Below are positions 28,587-38,146 of a DNA stretch of 64,000 nucleotides, piece after piece. How positions within the stretch are numbered: position 1 is the first letter of the stretch; each line of letters starts with the position of its first letter. Source of the DNA: Marinobacter azerbaijanicus. Its GTDB lineage: Bacteria; Pseudomonadota; Gammaproteobacteria; Pseudomonadales; Oleiphilaceae. A program made the position numbers and the translations under genes. A model generated the notes under the pieces. That model saw nothing but the letters and a program-made list of their open reading frames with translations. It was not told where the DNA came from and did not search any database. The stretch lies in contig NZ_JASSVS010000002.1 of the NCBI RefSeq assembly GCF_030250645.1, positions 496,001-560,000 of the forward strand, read 5' to 3'.

Positions 28587-28727
28587 TCGTATCCCTAATT
28601 CTGATTTCCCACATGGAAATCAGTCGTTATTTTGCATTTGCTTGAGAGTATAACGCCGCCAGCGGCCACCTGCCTAACCGCCCACTTAAAATAGGCCCAA
28701 AAACCAGCATCAGCCAAGAAAAAATAT

Positions 28728-28756
28728 TTGACAGCCTTTTTCCGAATGATTAAAGT
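28728..28756 (+). promoter_or_regulatory. Sigma-70 promoter for tRNA-Leu
   Basis: TTGACA at 28728-28733, a 17-base spacer, TAAAGT at 28751-28756, followed by ACGCGCC. It shares TTGACAGC and the ACGCGCC discriminator with the tRNA-Met promoter at 8009. The leader to the tRNA is about 100 bases. Confidence 0.8.
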
Positions 28757-28859
28757 ACGCGCCATCGGTTGACGGCATTGCCTGTCACCGAAGCAGAAAC
28801 ACCGGAATTTCAACGAAGTAAAGCTGTTGAATACCCACCGGAAAAGCTGCAAATCACCT

Positions 28860-28946
28860 GCCGAGGTGGTGAAATTGGTAGACACGCTAGCTTCAGGTGC
28901 TAGTGGGGGCAACCCCGTGGAGGTTCAAGTCCTCTCCTCGGCACCA
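28860..28946 (+). tRNA. tRNA-Leu (anticodon CAG)
   Basis: An 87-base class II tRNA with acceptor GCCGAGG/CCTCGGC, anticodon stem CTAGC/GCTAG around TTCAGGT (CAG), a long variable arm TGGGGGCAACCCCGT, T arm GGTTCAAGTCC and encoded ACCA. Located upstream of and divergent from rnr, as in Pseudomonas. Confidence 0.97.
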
Positions 28947-28966
28947 CTTCCTCCCCCAGGAAGTGG
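28944..28966 (+). terminator. Hairpin at the tRNA-Leu 3' end
   Basis: CCACTTCCT-CCCCC-AGGAAGTGG, a 9-bp stem that begins inside the tRNA CCA. No T-tract. May end the transcript or mark the processing point. Confidence 0.4.
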
Positions 28967-29052
28967 CAAGATCAAATTACCCATATAAGCACATGTCGCA
29001 GCAGCACGCTGACTCCCCGGCTAACTATCCGAGGAGCCTACAGCCTGGCCAC

Positions 29053-30921
29053 CTACTCCACCAGCCCCGTCAGGTACTCAGAAAGACGCTGGTAGCTATA
29101 GCTCACACGAGCATAGGCCGCCGAAGGCTCTCTCTCGAATTCCCGCCCACAGGCCCTGCTGCCGCCGTATCGGTTCAGATAGGCAGTAGCGATGAGGTTG
29201 GGCTGGTCGTCAACGAATTCAGTAGATACTTCGGAAGGGTAATAGAATGCCCAGTCGAATCCCTCCGTGCTGTTGACGCCCGGTGTGGAAGCCATGTTCT
29301 CGTCCAGGAAGCCGAATCGTAGCGGCCGAGGATGACCATATCGAGTATCAAACTCTATCGCCAACGAAGAAAATCCGTCTGGTTGTGGCATGCTTCCAGC
29401 GACGGTAAACGGCTGCCGGTCAGTAACCGCCAGTGAGAACTCCGCATCATCCGGCTCGCACGATTCTACGCTACTGGAAAGCGTGACGATTTCCTTTTCC
29501 ACTCCGTCAACCAAGCGTGAGAACCCTAGAAACGCTACAGGTGAATCATCACTAGGAAGCGACACTGTTAGATAATCAGGCTCCAGCACCTCTTTCCTGT
29601 CGCCTGACATGGATGTCGCAGTCAAGGACTGGACCTTTGCATCCACCATATCCCATTTGTAACTGATCGCCGCCGTGCCACCCAATGATGACGAGGCCGC
29701 AAGGCCCGGATGGCAAGTGGTTGTCGTCTCAAAAGTCGCCCGGCGGTTCTCCCAGTCAAATATCAGCCGCTCGTCCGGGCCTTCATCCTCATAGAAGATT
29801 GCGCTCTGCTGTGACAGGGAGATACCCGGCATCCATTGAGTGCCAGTATCCGCAATTTTACCCTGTGCATTGATCAGCCTGGCCATTTCCCTTAACGAGG
29901 GCATCATGCAGCCGTGGGCGGTAATGGACTCTACCCGGCCGTCCTCGGAGTAATCAAACACCAGCTCCGCAGACACACTGAGGTTCGACATGGAAGCCGG
30001 CAGCTCGTCACCCTCACCTCGCGCAAAAACCGTCTGGCGCTCAAGGATAACGGGGTCCCCCAGTTCAATCCGTACCTCGGGCAGCACCAGCTCGTCTACA
30101 TCAATGTTTTCATAGCTACCCTGGGAGGCCGCTTCGTCGACCACCTTCACCACGTCCAGCGCATGACGAACGAACGAGACACCAAGAAGGAATATTCCCT
30201 CCTCGCTCATGAAACGCTCGCGACCGTCGCCATTGCGCAAGAGCCTGGCGGATGTCTCCGGGAACTGACTCGCCATGAAACGGGCAAACGCACGGGCATA
30301 GGCATGGGCCCGGTGATCTCCGGATTTCACATAATCACTAACCAGATTCACGTTACCCAGCGCGTCCGCCAATTCAGTGGTGGTGGCCGTCAGATCCCGC
30401 ACGCCGATCTCCCGACGCAGGCGCACCAGCGTGCTGAGGGGCGTGACATTACGAACGCCCGGAGGTGCGCTGAGCATGTAGGCGTCTTTCAGCGGCACAT
30501 CCCCCATGCGGGTCTGCTCCAGAGTCTGCCCCGGCAGGGTCACCGCAAAAAGGGGATACTCCCGGGGATCTATGTCCGGTGACACCGACGGATCCTGCAC
30601 CAGCTCGGAGATATCGAGGGAGAATCTGCCGTCTTCGCCGGACATGGCGGTGGGCTCGCCATTGGGCAGGGTAATTTCCGTGCCGTACTGGTTCTTGATA
30701 GTCATTGGCCCCGGCGTGTACTGGCTGTCCCCATCCATATCCAGCCATACCCGCGCGTTGTGCAGGTAACCATCAATGACCCTGCCGGTGTAGGGCGCCG
30801 GTTCACTGAAGCCCTGAGCGTCAAAGTCCCGGCCGTCAACCGGAGGCTCGTCGGACTCCTCGCCGCATCCGGCCAGGGCGGTTATAAGCAGGGTTATTGA
30901 AATGGGGAGCAGGCGTTTCAT
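29053..30921 (-). CDS. Large secreted lipoprotein of unknown function
   Basis: About 622 residues with a type II signal peptide MKRLLPISITLLITALAGC (lipid Cys at 19) and an acidic linker GEESDEPPVDGRDFD. An early segment VIDGYLHNARVWLDMDGDSQ resembles the start of carboxypeptidase-regulatory-like beta domains; the rest is rich in beta strands with several Cys that may pair. I recognise no enzyme motif. ATG at 30921 fits the signal peptide best; 30933 (MVAAMKRLL) has AAGGA too close. The downstream neighbour on the other strand is tRNA-Leu; upstream is SelO on the same strand, 107 bases away. Surface or periplasmic location is inferred. Confidence 0.75.
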   Translation of the reverse strand: MKRLLPISITLLITALAGCGEESDEPPVDGRDFDAQGFSEPAPYTGRVIDGYLHNARVWLDMDGDSQYTPGPMTIKNQYGTEITLPNGEPTAMSGEDGRFSLDISELVQDPSVSPDIDPREYPLFAVTLPGQTLEQTRMGDVPLKDAYMLSAPPGVRNVTPLSTLVRLRREIGVRDLTATTTELADALGNVNLVSDYVKSGDHRAHAYARAFARFMASQFPETSARLLRNGDGRERFMSEEGIFLLGVSFVRHALDVVKVVDEAASQGSYENIDVDELVLPEVRIELGDPVILERQTVFARGEGDELPASMSNLSVSAELVFDYSEDGRVESITAHGCMMPSLREMARLINAQGKIADTGTQWMPGISLSQQSAIFYEDEGPDERLIFDWENRRATFETTTTCHPGLAASSSLGGTAAISYKWDMVDAKVQSLTATSMSGDRKEVLEPDYLTVSLPSDDSPVAFLGFSRLVDGVEKEIVTLSSSVESCEPDDAEFSLAVTDRQPFTVAGSMPQPDGFSSLAIEFDTRYGHPRPLRFGFLDENMASTPGVNSTEGFDWAFYYPSEVSTEFVDDQPNLIATAYLNRYGGSRACGREFEREPSAAYARVSYSYQRLSEYLTGLVE

Positions 30922-31028
30922 CGCGGCAACCATTATCCTTGTCAGAGGTCGTGCCGCTACTGTAGGGGATGTTTCGGGCGGGAACCTTGATAGGTTTGGC
31001 AATTTGTAAAGTTTGGTAACCGGCCCGG

Positions 31029-32771
31029 TTATGACGAGCAGCTGTAATATGAAACACCGCCAACGTTGAACAACTCCGGCGGTTTCAGTCGGCTGTATCT
31101 GTTTTCCACCTCTCCCGATTGCTCGGCGTATGGCTGCGTCATAACATCCTGCAGCTCCCGCAGTGGCGCATAGTTACCCTGCTCCGCTTGCCGATAGGCT
31201 GGTACGACTAACCATTCGCGCAGACTGTACTTTGGATTGACGAGCCTCATCTGCCGGGCAAGTTCCTCACGCGAACGGGAACTGCTTTTATTCCCGCCAG
31301 CGCTCACCAGAGATTGCCACCGGGCGAGCCATTCCGACCAGCGCTTTTCCAGCCCTTGTGAGGCGGCCGATTCCATGCCACCCGGCCGCCTGTAAAAGCT
31401 CTTTTTGAGCGGCCCAATATCATCGGGTACCGCCGAGAGCTCGCGGAAGAAGAGGGTGTAATCAACAGGCATTTTCGTCATCAGCGCCATGAGCTCACTG
31501 AATAGTCCGGCATCAAAGGCGTCGAGCCCCAGTTTCGCGGCCCACATCTTTTCCATTTCCGATTGCATTACCTTCGAGAAACCTACCTGAATCTCTTCGA
31601 GTTGCGCCAGCTCGCGCTGATGGGTAGCAAGCAGCGGCCGCAGGGCCGAACAGAACATATCAAAATTGCGTTCTGCTGCCACAGGCTGGTTCAGGAACGA
31701 GAAGTGATGGCCTCCACCCGTCCACGGTTGGTATTGTGGGTCAAACACTTCGCAGAACCCGAAGGGACCGTAATCCAGTGTGAAGCCACCTGCGGCGCAG
31801 TTGTCGCTGTTGAAGTTGCCCTGGCAGTAGCCCACGCGAATCCAGCTGGCAACGAGGGAGGCAAGACGGGCGCGGAACTCCCGTGCAAGCATCACGACTT
31901 TTGTGGCAGTGTCGAGGCTCTGATCGATAACGTCACTGTACTCGCGATCAATCAGGTGCAGTACGAGCTGCTCAAGTTCCTCCATGGCTCCGGGATGTTC
32001 GTTCTTCCGGGCGCGACGACTGAACAGTTCCAACTGGCCGACCCGGATGAATGACGGCGCAACCCGCGTAGAGATTGCCACCGGCTCCGAAACAAGTCGG
32101 TCCGGGTCCCGCAAGTGCGAGCCTTCCGAATACCACGGGCGCGTCACCTTCTCGGTTTTTGAGACATACAGGGTCAGAGAGCGGGACGTCGGCACTCCTA
32201 GCGCATGCATGTGCTCCTGTGCCAGGAACTCACGGACGCTTGACCTGAGAACGGCACGACCATCAGCACCGCGGCAGTATGGAGTCCGCCCTCCCCCCTT
32301 CAACTGCATTTCCCAGCGTCGCCCCCTGATAACGGCTTCAAGCACCGAAATTGCACGACCGTCACCATAACCGTTACCGGTCTGAAAAGGACACTGCTGG
32401 GTGTACTCGGTGCCGTAGATAGAAAGCGCATACCCACAGGCCCAACCAACCTTGCGCATCGGCTTCGGAACAGATGAAAGGTCACCGGAGAACATCCGCA
32501 TAAAATCGGGCGATTCTGCCAGGCTGTCAGCGAATCCCAATTCGCTGAAAAATTCTTTGCTGTGGGCAACGTATTCGGGGGCTTCGATGGGTGTTGGCCT
32601 GACCGGGACATAGTGACCGGTAAAGACCTGTCGCGGCTTATGGTCGATGCCATCTGGGTCTGAATCCGGATCGAAGTTCAGATTATCCATAAACGAATAG
32701 TCTGCCAGACGTGCGAGCTGTTCGAGGGTGGTCACTTCAGCGTTGGCTTCCCGTGACAAGCGATTTCCCAT
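31029..32771 (-). CDS. selO: SelO-family protein adenylyltransferase (pseudokinase AMPylator)
   Basis: YdiU/UPF0061 family, which transfers AMP to Ser, Thr or Tyr of proteins. 580 residues. The nucleotide-binding block reads [20 protein letters not shown] (family: [23 protein letters not shown]), and the metal/catalytic block reads GNFNSDN...LDYGPFGF where most relatives have HGVMNTDN...DYGPFGF; the Asp-Asn pair and the later Asp are kept. It ends YSCSS, the conserved C-terminal Cys motif (Sec in some eukaryotes). The ATG at 32771 has AGGAG eight bases upstream; a longer open frame starts at 32831 without such a site. Confidence 0.88.
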   Translation of the reverse strand: MGNRLSREANAEVTTLEQLARLADYSFMDNLNFDPDSDPDGIDHKPRQVFTGHYVPVRPTPIEAPEYVAHSKEFFSELGFADSLAESPDFMRMFSGDLSSVPKPMRKVGWACGYALSIYGTEYTQQCPFQTGNGYGDGRAISVLEAVIRGRRWEMQLKGGGRTPYCRGADGRAVLRSSVREFLAQEHMHALGVPTSRSLTLYVSKTEKVTRPWYSEGSHLRDPDRLVSEPVAISTRVAPSFIRVGQLELFSRRARKNEHPGAMEELEQLVLHLIDREYSDVIDQSLDTATKVVMLAREFRARLASLVASWIRVGYCQGNFNSDNCAAGGFTLDYGPFGFCEVFDPQYQPWTGGGHHFSFLNQPVAAERNFDMFCSALRPLLATHQRELAQLEEIQVGFSKVMQSEMEKMWAAKLGLDAFDAGLFSELMALMTKMPVDYTLFFRELSAVPDDIGPLKKSFYRRPGGMESAASQGLEKRWSEWLARWQSLVSAGGNKSSSRSREELARQMRLVNPKYSLREWLVVPAYRQAEQGNYAPLRELQDVMTQPYAEQSGEVENRYSRLKPPELFNVGGVSYYSCSS

Positions 32772-32900
32772 CAGAGCGTCTCCTGATCCGGAAGAATATT
32801 GCCGAATTATGGAGGCCATGCTAAACCACAAGGGCAGGATAAACCACCGGGGTGATTACCCGAAGCCAACCACCCTTGTGATCAGAATTCTCAACCCTCC

Positions 32901-34046
32901 TCAGAACGAGCGGGCGACAATCTCCTTCATGATTTCATTGGTACCAGCGTAGATACGCTGGACCCGGGAATCTGCCCAGGCCCGGGCGATGGGGTATTCC
33001 CACATGTAGCCGTAACCGCCGTGAAGCTGAACGCATTCGTCCATGACTTTGCATTGCAGGTCAGTTGTCAGCTGCTTCAGCATAGCCGCGGTCGGAATAT
33101 CCAGCTTCTTCTCCAGATGCAGCTCAAGGCAACGGTCACAGAAGACACGTGCCGCGGTGATCTCGGCTTTCATTTCCGCCATCTTGAAGCGTGTGTTCTG
33201 GAATGCGATCACCGGCTTGCCAAACGCCTTACGCTCTTTTACGTAGTCCAGTGTCCACTGCCAGGCAGCCTCAGCAGCGGCAACAGCGGTCAGTCCGACC
33301 TGGAGGCGCTCTGCCGGCAATTCCGCCATCAACTGGAAGAAGCCCTGCCCCTCCATGGAGCCCAGCAGTTTGTCCGCCGGCACCTGGACATCCTGGAAGA
33401 AGAGTTCGGAGGTGTCCTGGGCCTTCATACCCACCTTGTTCAGGTTCTGCCCTTTCTCAAAACCTTCCCACGCACTTTCCACCAGCAGCAGGCTGGTGCC
33501 CTTGGCGCCTTCCTTGGGGTCGGTCTTGGCCACCACGATTACCAGGTCCGCCATCTGCCCATTGGTGATGAAGGTTTTCGAACCATTGAGCACATAGTGA
33601 TCGCCCGCCTCGTTCTTCACCGCCGTGGTTTTCACGCCCTGGAGATCAGAACCGGCACCGGGCTCGGTCATGGCGATAGCGCCAATCATTTCACCAGAAA
33701 CCAGTTTCGGCAGGTAATACTGCTTTTGCTCTTCGGAACCGTAATTGAGTATATAAGGGGCAACGATATCGGAATGCAGGGTCCAGCCGATACCGGAAAG
33801 GCCCGCCCTGGAGACTTCTTCCATGATGACGGCGCTGTAGCGGAAATCCGCTCCTACGCCGCCATACTCTTCCGGCATGGTGGGGCACAGGAAGCCGAGC
33901 TCGCCGGCCTTGGTCCAGAGTTCCCGGCTGACCTGGCCGTCCTTCTCCCATTGTTCGTGGTAGGGCGCCGCTTCCTGCTGCAGGAACTTGCGAACGGAAT
34001 CCCGAAAGCCTTCAAGGTCGGCATCGAAGAGTGTGCGTGGAATCAT
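32901..34046 (-). CDS. Acyl-CoA dehydrogenase, long-chain type
   Basis: FAD enzyme of beta-oxidation, 381 residues from MIPRTLFDADLEGFRDSVRK. Substrate/FAD motif AIAMTEPGAGSDLQGVKT and ECVQLHGGYGYMWEYPIARA. The usual C-terminal catalytic Glu (IYEGT) is Ala here (IYAGTNEIMKEIVARSF). Instead a Glu sits in ELPAERLQVG, the position of the catalytic base in long-chain and isovaleryl-CoA dehydrogenases. The ATG at 34046 has GAGG six bases upstream. Marinobacter species live on alkanes and fatty acids, which would fit (context, not proof). No electron-transfer or thiolase gene is adjacent. Confidence 0.88.
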   Translation of the reverse strand: MIPRTLFDADLEGFRDSVRKFLQQEAAPYHEQWEKDGQVSRELWTKAGELGFLCPTMPEEYGGVGADFRYSAVIMEEVSRAGLSGIGWTLHSDIVAPYILNYGSEEQKQYYLPKLVSGEMIGAIAMTEPGAGSDLQGVKTTAVKNEAGDHYVLNGSKTFITNGQMADLVIVVAKTDPKEGAKGTSLLLVESAWEGFEKGQNLNKVGMKAQDTSELFFQDVQVPADKLLGSMEGQGFFQLMAELPAERLQVGLTAVAAAEAAWQWTLDYVKERKAFGKPVIAFQNTRFKMAEMKAEITAARVFCDRCLELHLEKKLDIPTAAMLKQLTTDLQCKVMDECVQLHGGYGYMWEYPIARAWADSRVQRIYAGTNEIMKEIVARSF

Positions 34047-34162
34047 GGTGAACCTCGGTGAATGACTGTCTTGTGGTTGTCGTTCACCAAGTCTCGGGGG
34101 AGCGGCGTTTTCGCTCAATGATGAAAAACATCAATCGGGCTGGCCAAAACCATCGCCGGCAG

Positions 34163-34810
34163 TCAGTCGGGCTGCCTGGACCTGAGCCGTTTCTCACCCC
34201 AGCGCGGCATCAGATCCTGAGGCAGGCCCAGGTGGTCCAGCAGACGGGCGACGATAAAGTCCACCAGATCCCCGACCGATTGAGGCTGGTGATAGAACCC
34301 GGGGCTGGCCGGCATGATGACTGCCCCCATGCGGGTCAGCCGCAGCATGTTTTCCAGGTGCACCTCGGAATAAGGCGCTTCCCGCGGCACCAGGATCAGT
34401 TGCCGACGCTCTTTGAGCGCCACATCGCCGGCACGCTCGATGAGGTTATTGCTGGCACCGGTAGCCAGTGCGGACAGGGTTCCGGTACTACAGGGGCAGA
34501 TAACCAGAGGTGCCTTTTCACCCGAACCGGACGCCGGCGGGGAAAACCAGTCTTCCCGGCCAAACACCAGCACCTGCCCCGGCCGGGCTCCGGCATAACT
34601 GGTCAGTTTTTCCTGCATGGCCGGCGTGCTGCCCGGCAGCTTCAGATCCGTTTCCGTGGCAATCACCACCTGGGCGGCCTTGCTGATCATCACATGCACC
34701 CGGCAGTCCGCGGCCACCAGGCACTCCAGCAGGCGAAGGCCGTACTGTGCCCCGGAAGCTCCGGTGAAAGCCAGGTTGATCACCCGCTGCGTGTCTGATG
34801 CTGCTGTCAT
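34163..34810 (-). CDS. ubiX: Flavin prenyltransferase
   Basis: Makes prenylated FMN for the UbiD decarboxylase in ubiquinone synthesis. 215 residues with [15 protein letters not shown] (FMN loop), [21 protein letters not shown] and [20 protein letters not shown], all UbiX signatures; the C-terminal MPRWGEKR is also typical. The ATG at 34810 has GGGA upstream; a TTG at 34840 would add ten residues. 38 bases after mpl, so an mpl-ubiX operon as in Pseudomonas. Confidence 0.94.
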   Translation of the reverse strand: MTAASDTQRVINLAFTGASGAQYGLRLLECLVAADCRVHVMISKAAQVVIATETDLKLPGSTPAMQEKLTSYAGARPGQVLVFGREDWFSPPASGSGEKAPLVICPCSTGTLSALATGASNNLIERAGDVALKERRQLILVPREAPYSEVHLENMLRLTRMGAVIMPASPGFYHQPQSVGDLVDFIVARLLDHLGLPQDLMPRWGEKRLRSRQPD

Positions 34811-34848
34811 GCTGATGTTCCCTGATCGGTTAGGAGGCAAACGCTCTG

Positions 34849-36243
34849 TCAGCCGGTTTTACGTTCCAATTCGGCAATCAGCTTCTGATGAATACCACCA
34901 AATCCGCCATTACTCATGATGACAATATGGCAGGGGCCGGATACCTGTTCCAGAACCCGGTCGATCAACGCGTCCACCGTGGACTCCACACTGTGTCGGT
35001 CCGGGAATTCCGCCGTGGCTCTGTAGCCCTCAATCAGTTCGGGCAGCCAGTCCATCTGGTTGAGGTTGGCCCAGATCACCCGGTCCGCCGCAGCCGCGCT
35101 GGGTAGCAGGGTCTGCTGGTGCACCCCCTGCTGCATGGTGTTGGAACGGGGCTCGATCAGGGCAAGGATAGTCTCCTCCCCCACCTTGTTGCGCAAACCC
35201 TCAAGCGTGGTAGTGATGGCCGTGGGGTGATGGGCAAAATCATCATATACGTGCACACCACCAACGTCCGCCAGCAGCTCCATCCGCCGTTTGACGCCGG
35301 AGAACCGGCACAGCGCCGCCACGGCATGGTCCGGCGTTACCCCTACGTGGCGTGCTGCGGCAATGGCCGCCAGAGCATTGCGTACGTTGTGCAGCCCGGT
35401 CTGTGACCATTTAACCGTGGCGACGGGCTGTTCATGGTGAACCACCATGAAGCGGCTGCCATCCTCAGCCAGCAACTCCGCCCGCCAGTCCGCCATGTAG
35501 GGCACTTCACTGCCAATCGAGGTGGCCTGAATACCGGTCCAGCAGCCCAGCTCAAGCGCCCTGTCAAGATGTGCATCCAGCGCCGGACGCACGATCAGTC
35601 CACGGGAGGGTACTGTTCTGACCAGGTGGTGGAACTGGCGCTCGATGGCTTCCACGTTGTCGAAGATATCGGCGTGATCGAACTCCAGGTTGTTGAGAAT
35701 CAGGGTATGAGGCCGATAGTGAACAAACTTGGAGCGCTTGTCGAAGAAAGCGCTGTCGTATTCATCCGCCTCGATCACGAAGAAGTCACTGTTACCCAGC
35801 CGGGCAGAAACCGGAAAGTCGTTAGGCACCCCGCCCACCAGGTAGCCGGCCTCAAAACCTGCCTGTTCCAGAATCCACAGCAGCATGGCTGTTGTGGTGG
35901 TTTTACCATGGGTACCTGCAACCGCCAGTACCCAGCGATGGCGCAGCACTTCCCTCGCCAGCCATTCGGGGCCGGACATGTAGTCGATGTTCTGGTTCAG
36001 GACCGCTTCCACCTCCGGATTGCCCCTGGACATGGCGTTACCAATCAGCACCAGGTCTGGCGCCGGCTTGAGGTTATCAGCATGGTAGCCGTCCATCAGG
36101 CCTATACCCTGGGCTTCAAGCTGGGTGCTCATGGGTGGATACACCCCCTGATCGGAACCGGTCACGGTGTGCCCAAGCTCTCTGGCCAATACGGCCAGGC
36201 TGCCCATGAAGGTGCCGCAGATTCCCAGGATATGAATATGCAT
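34849..36243 (-). CDS. mpl: UDP-N-acetylmuramate:L-alanyl-gamma-D-glutamyl-meso-diaminopimelate ligase
   Basis: Recycles the murein tripeptide onto UDP-MurNAc. 464 residues: N-terminal [23 protein letters not shown] loop [12 protein letters not shown] (about 109-120), central ligase domain with [20 protein letters not shown], and C-terminal domain with [12 protein letters not shown]. The EADEYD...FFDKRSKF block separates Mpl from MurC. Upstream gap of about 150 bases is shared with the divergent pfp gene. Confidence 0.96.
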   Translation of the reverse strand: MHIHILGICGTFMGSLAVLARELGHTVTGSDQGVYPPMSTQLEAQGIGLMDGYHADNLKPAPDLVLIGNAMSRGNPEVEAVLNQNIDYMSGPEWLAREVLRHRWVLAVAGTHGKTTTTAMLLWILEQAGFEAGYLVGGVPNDFPVSARLGNSDFFVIEADEYDSAFFDKRSKFVHYRPHTLILNNLEFDHADIFDNVEAIERQFHHLVRTVPSRGLIVRPALDAHLDRALELGCWTGIQATSIGSEVPYMADWRAELLAEDGSRFMVVHHEQPVATVKWSQTGLHNVRNALAAIAAARHVGVTPDHAVAALCRFSGVKRRMELLADVGGVHVYDDFAHHPTAITTTLEGLRNKVGEETILALIEPRSNTMQQGVHQQTLLPSAAAADRVIWANLNQMDWLPELIEGYRATAEFPDRHSVESTVDALIDRVLEQVSGPCHIVIMSNGGFGGIHQKLIAELERKTG

Positions 36244-36397
36244 TCGGTTATCGACCTCTTGGATGAAACCTGCAAAGCGTCCCGTATAGAGTGCAGGGCG
36301 TCAAGGGTTCCTTACGACGATTGATGTCATGAAAAAAAACAGCGATTGGCGTATCATCTGCCGCATTCGATGAAACTGCAGGAGGCACCAGCCGGAA

Positions 36398-37660
36398 ATG
36401 GCCACCAGAAACGCATTCTATGCCCAGTCAGGCGGTGTGACCGCCGTCATCAACGCCAGCGCCTGCGGGGTCATTCAGACCGCCCGCAAGTACCCGGATC
36501 AGATCGGAAAGGTCTATGCCGGACGCAATGGTATTATCGGCGCACTGAAAGAGGAACTGATCGACACCAGCCTGGAAAGCGATGATGACATCCAGGCCCT
36601 GATCCATACCCCGGGCGGTGCATTCGGGTCCTGCCGCCACAAACTGAAGAACTTTTCCGAAAACAAGCGGGAATACGAACGCCTGATTGAAGTGTTCCGC
36701 GCTCACGACATCGGTTACTTCTTCTACAATGGCGGCGGCGATTCCCAGGATACCGCCTACAAGGTTTCCCACCTTGCCGAGAAGATGGGCTACCCGATTA
36801 CCTGCATGGGCATCCCGAAAACGGTAGACAACGACCTGCCCTTTACCGACTGCTGCCCCGGTTTCGGATCTGTGGCCAAGTACATTGCCACCTCTACCCT
36901 GGAAGCCAGCCTGGACATCCGCTCCATGTGCGAGACGTCCACCAAGGTGTTCATCCTGGAAGTCATGGGGCGTCACGCCGGCTGGATCGCTGCGTCTGGC
37001 GGACTCGCTGGCAAGGGTGAAGGGGAGCCTCCCCACGTTATTCTGTTTCCCGAAGTCCCGTTTGAACGGGAGCGGTTTCTTGAGCGCGTTGATTTCTGCG
37101 TAAAGGAGTATGGCTACTGCGTGGTGGTTGCGTCGGAAGGCGCCCAGTATGAAGATGGCCGCTTCCTGGCTGATGCCGGCGCCAAGGATGCGTTCGGCCA
37201 CACCCAGCTCGGTGGCGTAGCTCCGGCGCTGGCCAATATGGTGCGCCAGGCCCTGGGTCACAAGTACCACTGGGCGGTGGCGGATTACCTGCAGCGCAGT
37301 GCGCGCCATATTGCCTCAGCCACAGATGTGGAACAGGCCTATTCGGTAGGCAGGGTGGCCGTGGAAATGGCGATGGCAGGCAAGCAGGCACTGATGCCTA
37401 CTATTGTCCGCGAGCAGTCACGCCCCTATCGCTGGCACATTGGTGAAGCGCCGTTGAGCGAGGTCGCCAACCAGGAAAAGAAAATGCCGATCCACTTCAT
37501 TACCGATGATGGCTATGGCATTACCCAGGACTGCCGCGACTACCTGGAGCCATTGATTTACGGCGAGAGCTTCCCGCCATTCGACGACGGCCTGCCCCGC
37601 GTGGCGAAACTGAAAAATCAACTGGTTGAAAAGAAACTGAAGGCCGACTTTCAGCTCTGA
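36398..37660 (+). CDS. pfp: Pyrophosphate-dependent 6-phosphofructokinase
   Basis: Reversible phosphorylation of fructose-6-phosphate with PPi. 420 residues from MATRNAFYAQSGGVTAVINA. The PKTVDNDL motif (Lys where ATP enzymes have Gly) marks a PPi-type enzyme; MGRHAGWIAASGGLA is a substrate motif. The donor loop reads GGGDSQDTA where most PPi enzymes have GGDDS, so the Asp that selects PPi is replaced by Gly at the first position. CAGGAGG lies before the ATG, with a long gap of about 15 bases. A strong terminator follows. Confidence 0.9.
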   Translation: MATRNAFYAQSGGVTAVINASACGVIQTARKYPDQIGKVYAGRNGIIGALKEELIDTSLESDDDIQALIHTPGGAFGSCRHKLKNFSENKREYERLIEVFRAHDIGYFFYNGGGDSQDTAYKVSHLAEKMGYPITCMGIPKTVDNDLPFTDCCPGFGSVAKYIATSTLEASLDIRSMCETSTKVFILEVMGRHAGWIAASGGLAGKGEGEPPHVILFPEVPFERERFLERVDFCVKEYGYCVVVASEGAQYEDGRFLADAGAKDAFGHTQLGGVAPALANMVRQALGHKYHWAVADYLQRSARHIASATDVEQAYSVGRVAVEMAMAGKQALMPTIVREQSRPYRWHIGEAPLSEVANQEKKMPIHFITDDGYGITQDCRDYLEPLIYGESFPPFDDGLPRVAKLKNQLVEKKLKADFQL

Positions 37661-37670
37661 TTGGCCTGCG

Positions 37671-37711
37671 AAAAAGGGTGCCCCTGATTAGTCAGGTGGC
37701 GCCCTTTTTTT
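37671..37711. terminator. Bidirectional terminator between pfp and glutaredoxin genes
   Basis: AAAAAGGGTGCC ... GGCGCCCTTTTTT with an inner CCTGA/TCAGG stem. T-tracts occur on both strands, fitting the two converging genes. Confidence 0.92.
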
Positions 37712-37724
37712 CGTGGACGATGAT

Positions 37725-37976
37725 TCAGCTGGCCGTCGTACCGGCCCGCGCCAGATACTCGGAGAAGTGATCAAAACCACCAACATGCTCCTGGCCCACA
37801 AAAATCTGCGGGACCGTATGCACCGGCTTACCGATGGTTTTCGACAGATCTTCTTTACTGATTCCCTCTTCAACCATGTCGACATAACGGTATGGCAGAT
37901 CATTGATCTCGCAAAGCTGCCTGGCACGCATGCAGAAACCACAGGAAGCACGGCCAAAAATGGTGACTTGCTCCAT
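37725..37976 (-). CDS. Glutaredoxin
   Basis: Small thiol-disulfide oxidoreductase using glutathione. 83 residues: MEQVTIFGRASCGFCMRARQ with the active site CGFC (C12 and C15; the common form is CPYC), the cis-Pro motif HTVPQIFVG and GGFDHFSEYL. The CGFC site is like GrxA-type or related variants. Convergent with pfp. Confidence 0.93.
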   Translation of the reverse strand: MEQVTIFGRASCGFCMRARQLCEINDLPYRYVDMVEEGISKEDLSKTIGKPVHTVPQIFVGQEHVGGFDHFSEYLARAGTTAS

Positions 37977-38146
37977 AATTCAACTCCTGGTCCGGAAAAT
38001 GGACGGGCCTTCACCGCCTCGAAAAGAAGGCATTATGATCGCACGTTTGCCTGAAAATAAAATTGATGACCTGAATGGCACCGATAGCAATAAACGATCC
38101 AGCCACTGACCACAACTCCCTTTGCAGCCGGACCTGACCCGGAAGA

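Noticed and set aside
33021..34061. A 346-codon plus-strand frame inside the acyl-CoA dehydrogenase gene
   Set aside because: Antisense shadow; no start signal or recognisable domain.
36428..37309. A 293-codon minus-strand frame inside pfp
   Set aside because: Shadow of a well-supported enzyme gene; no family motif.
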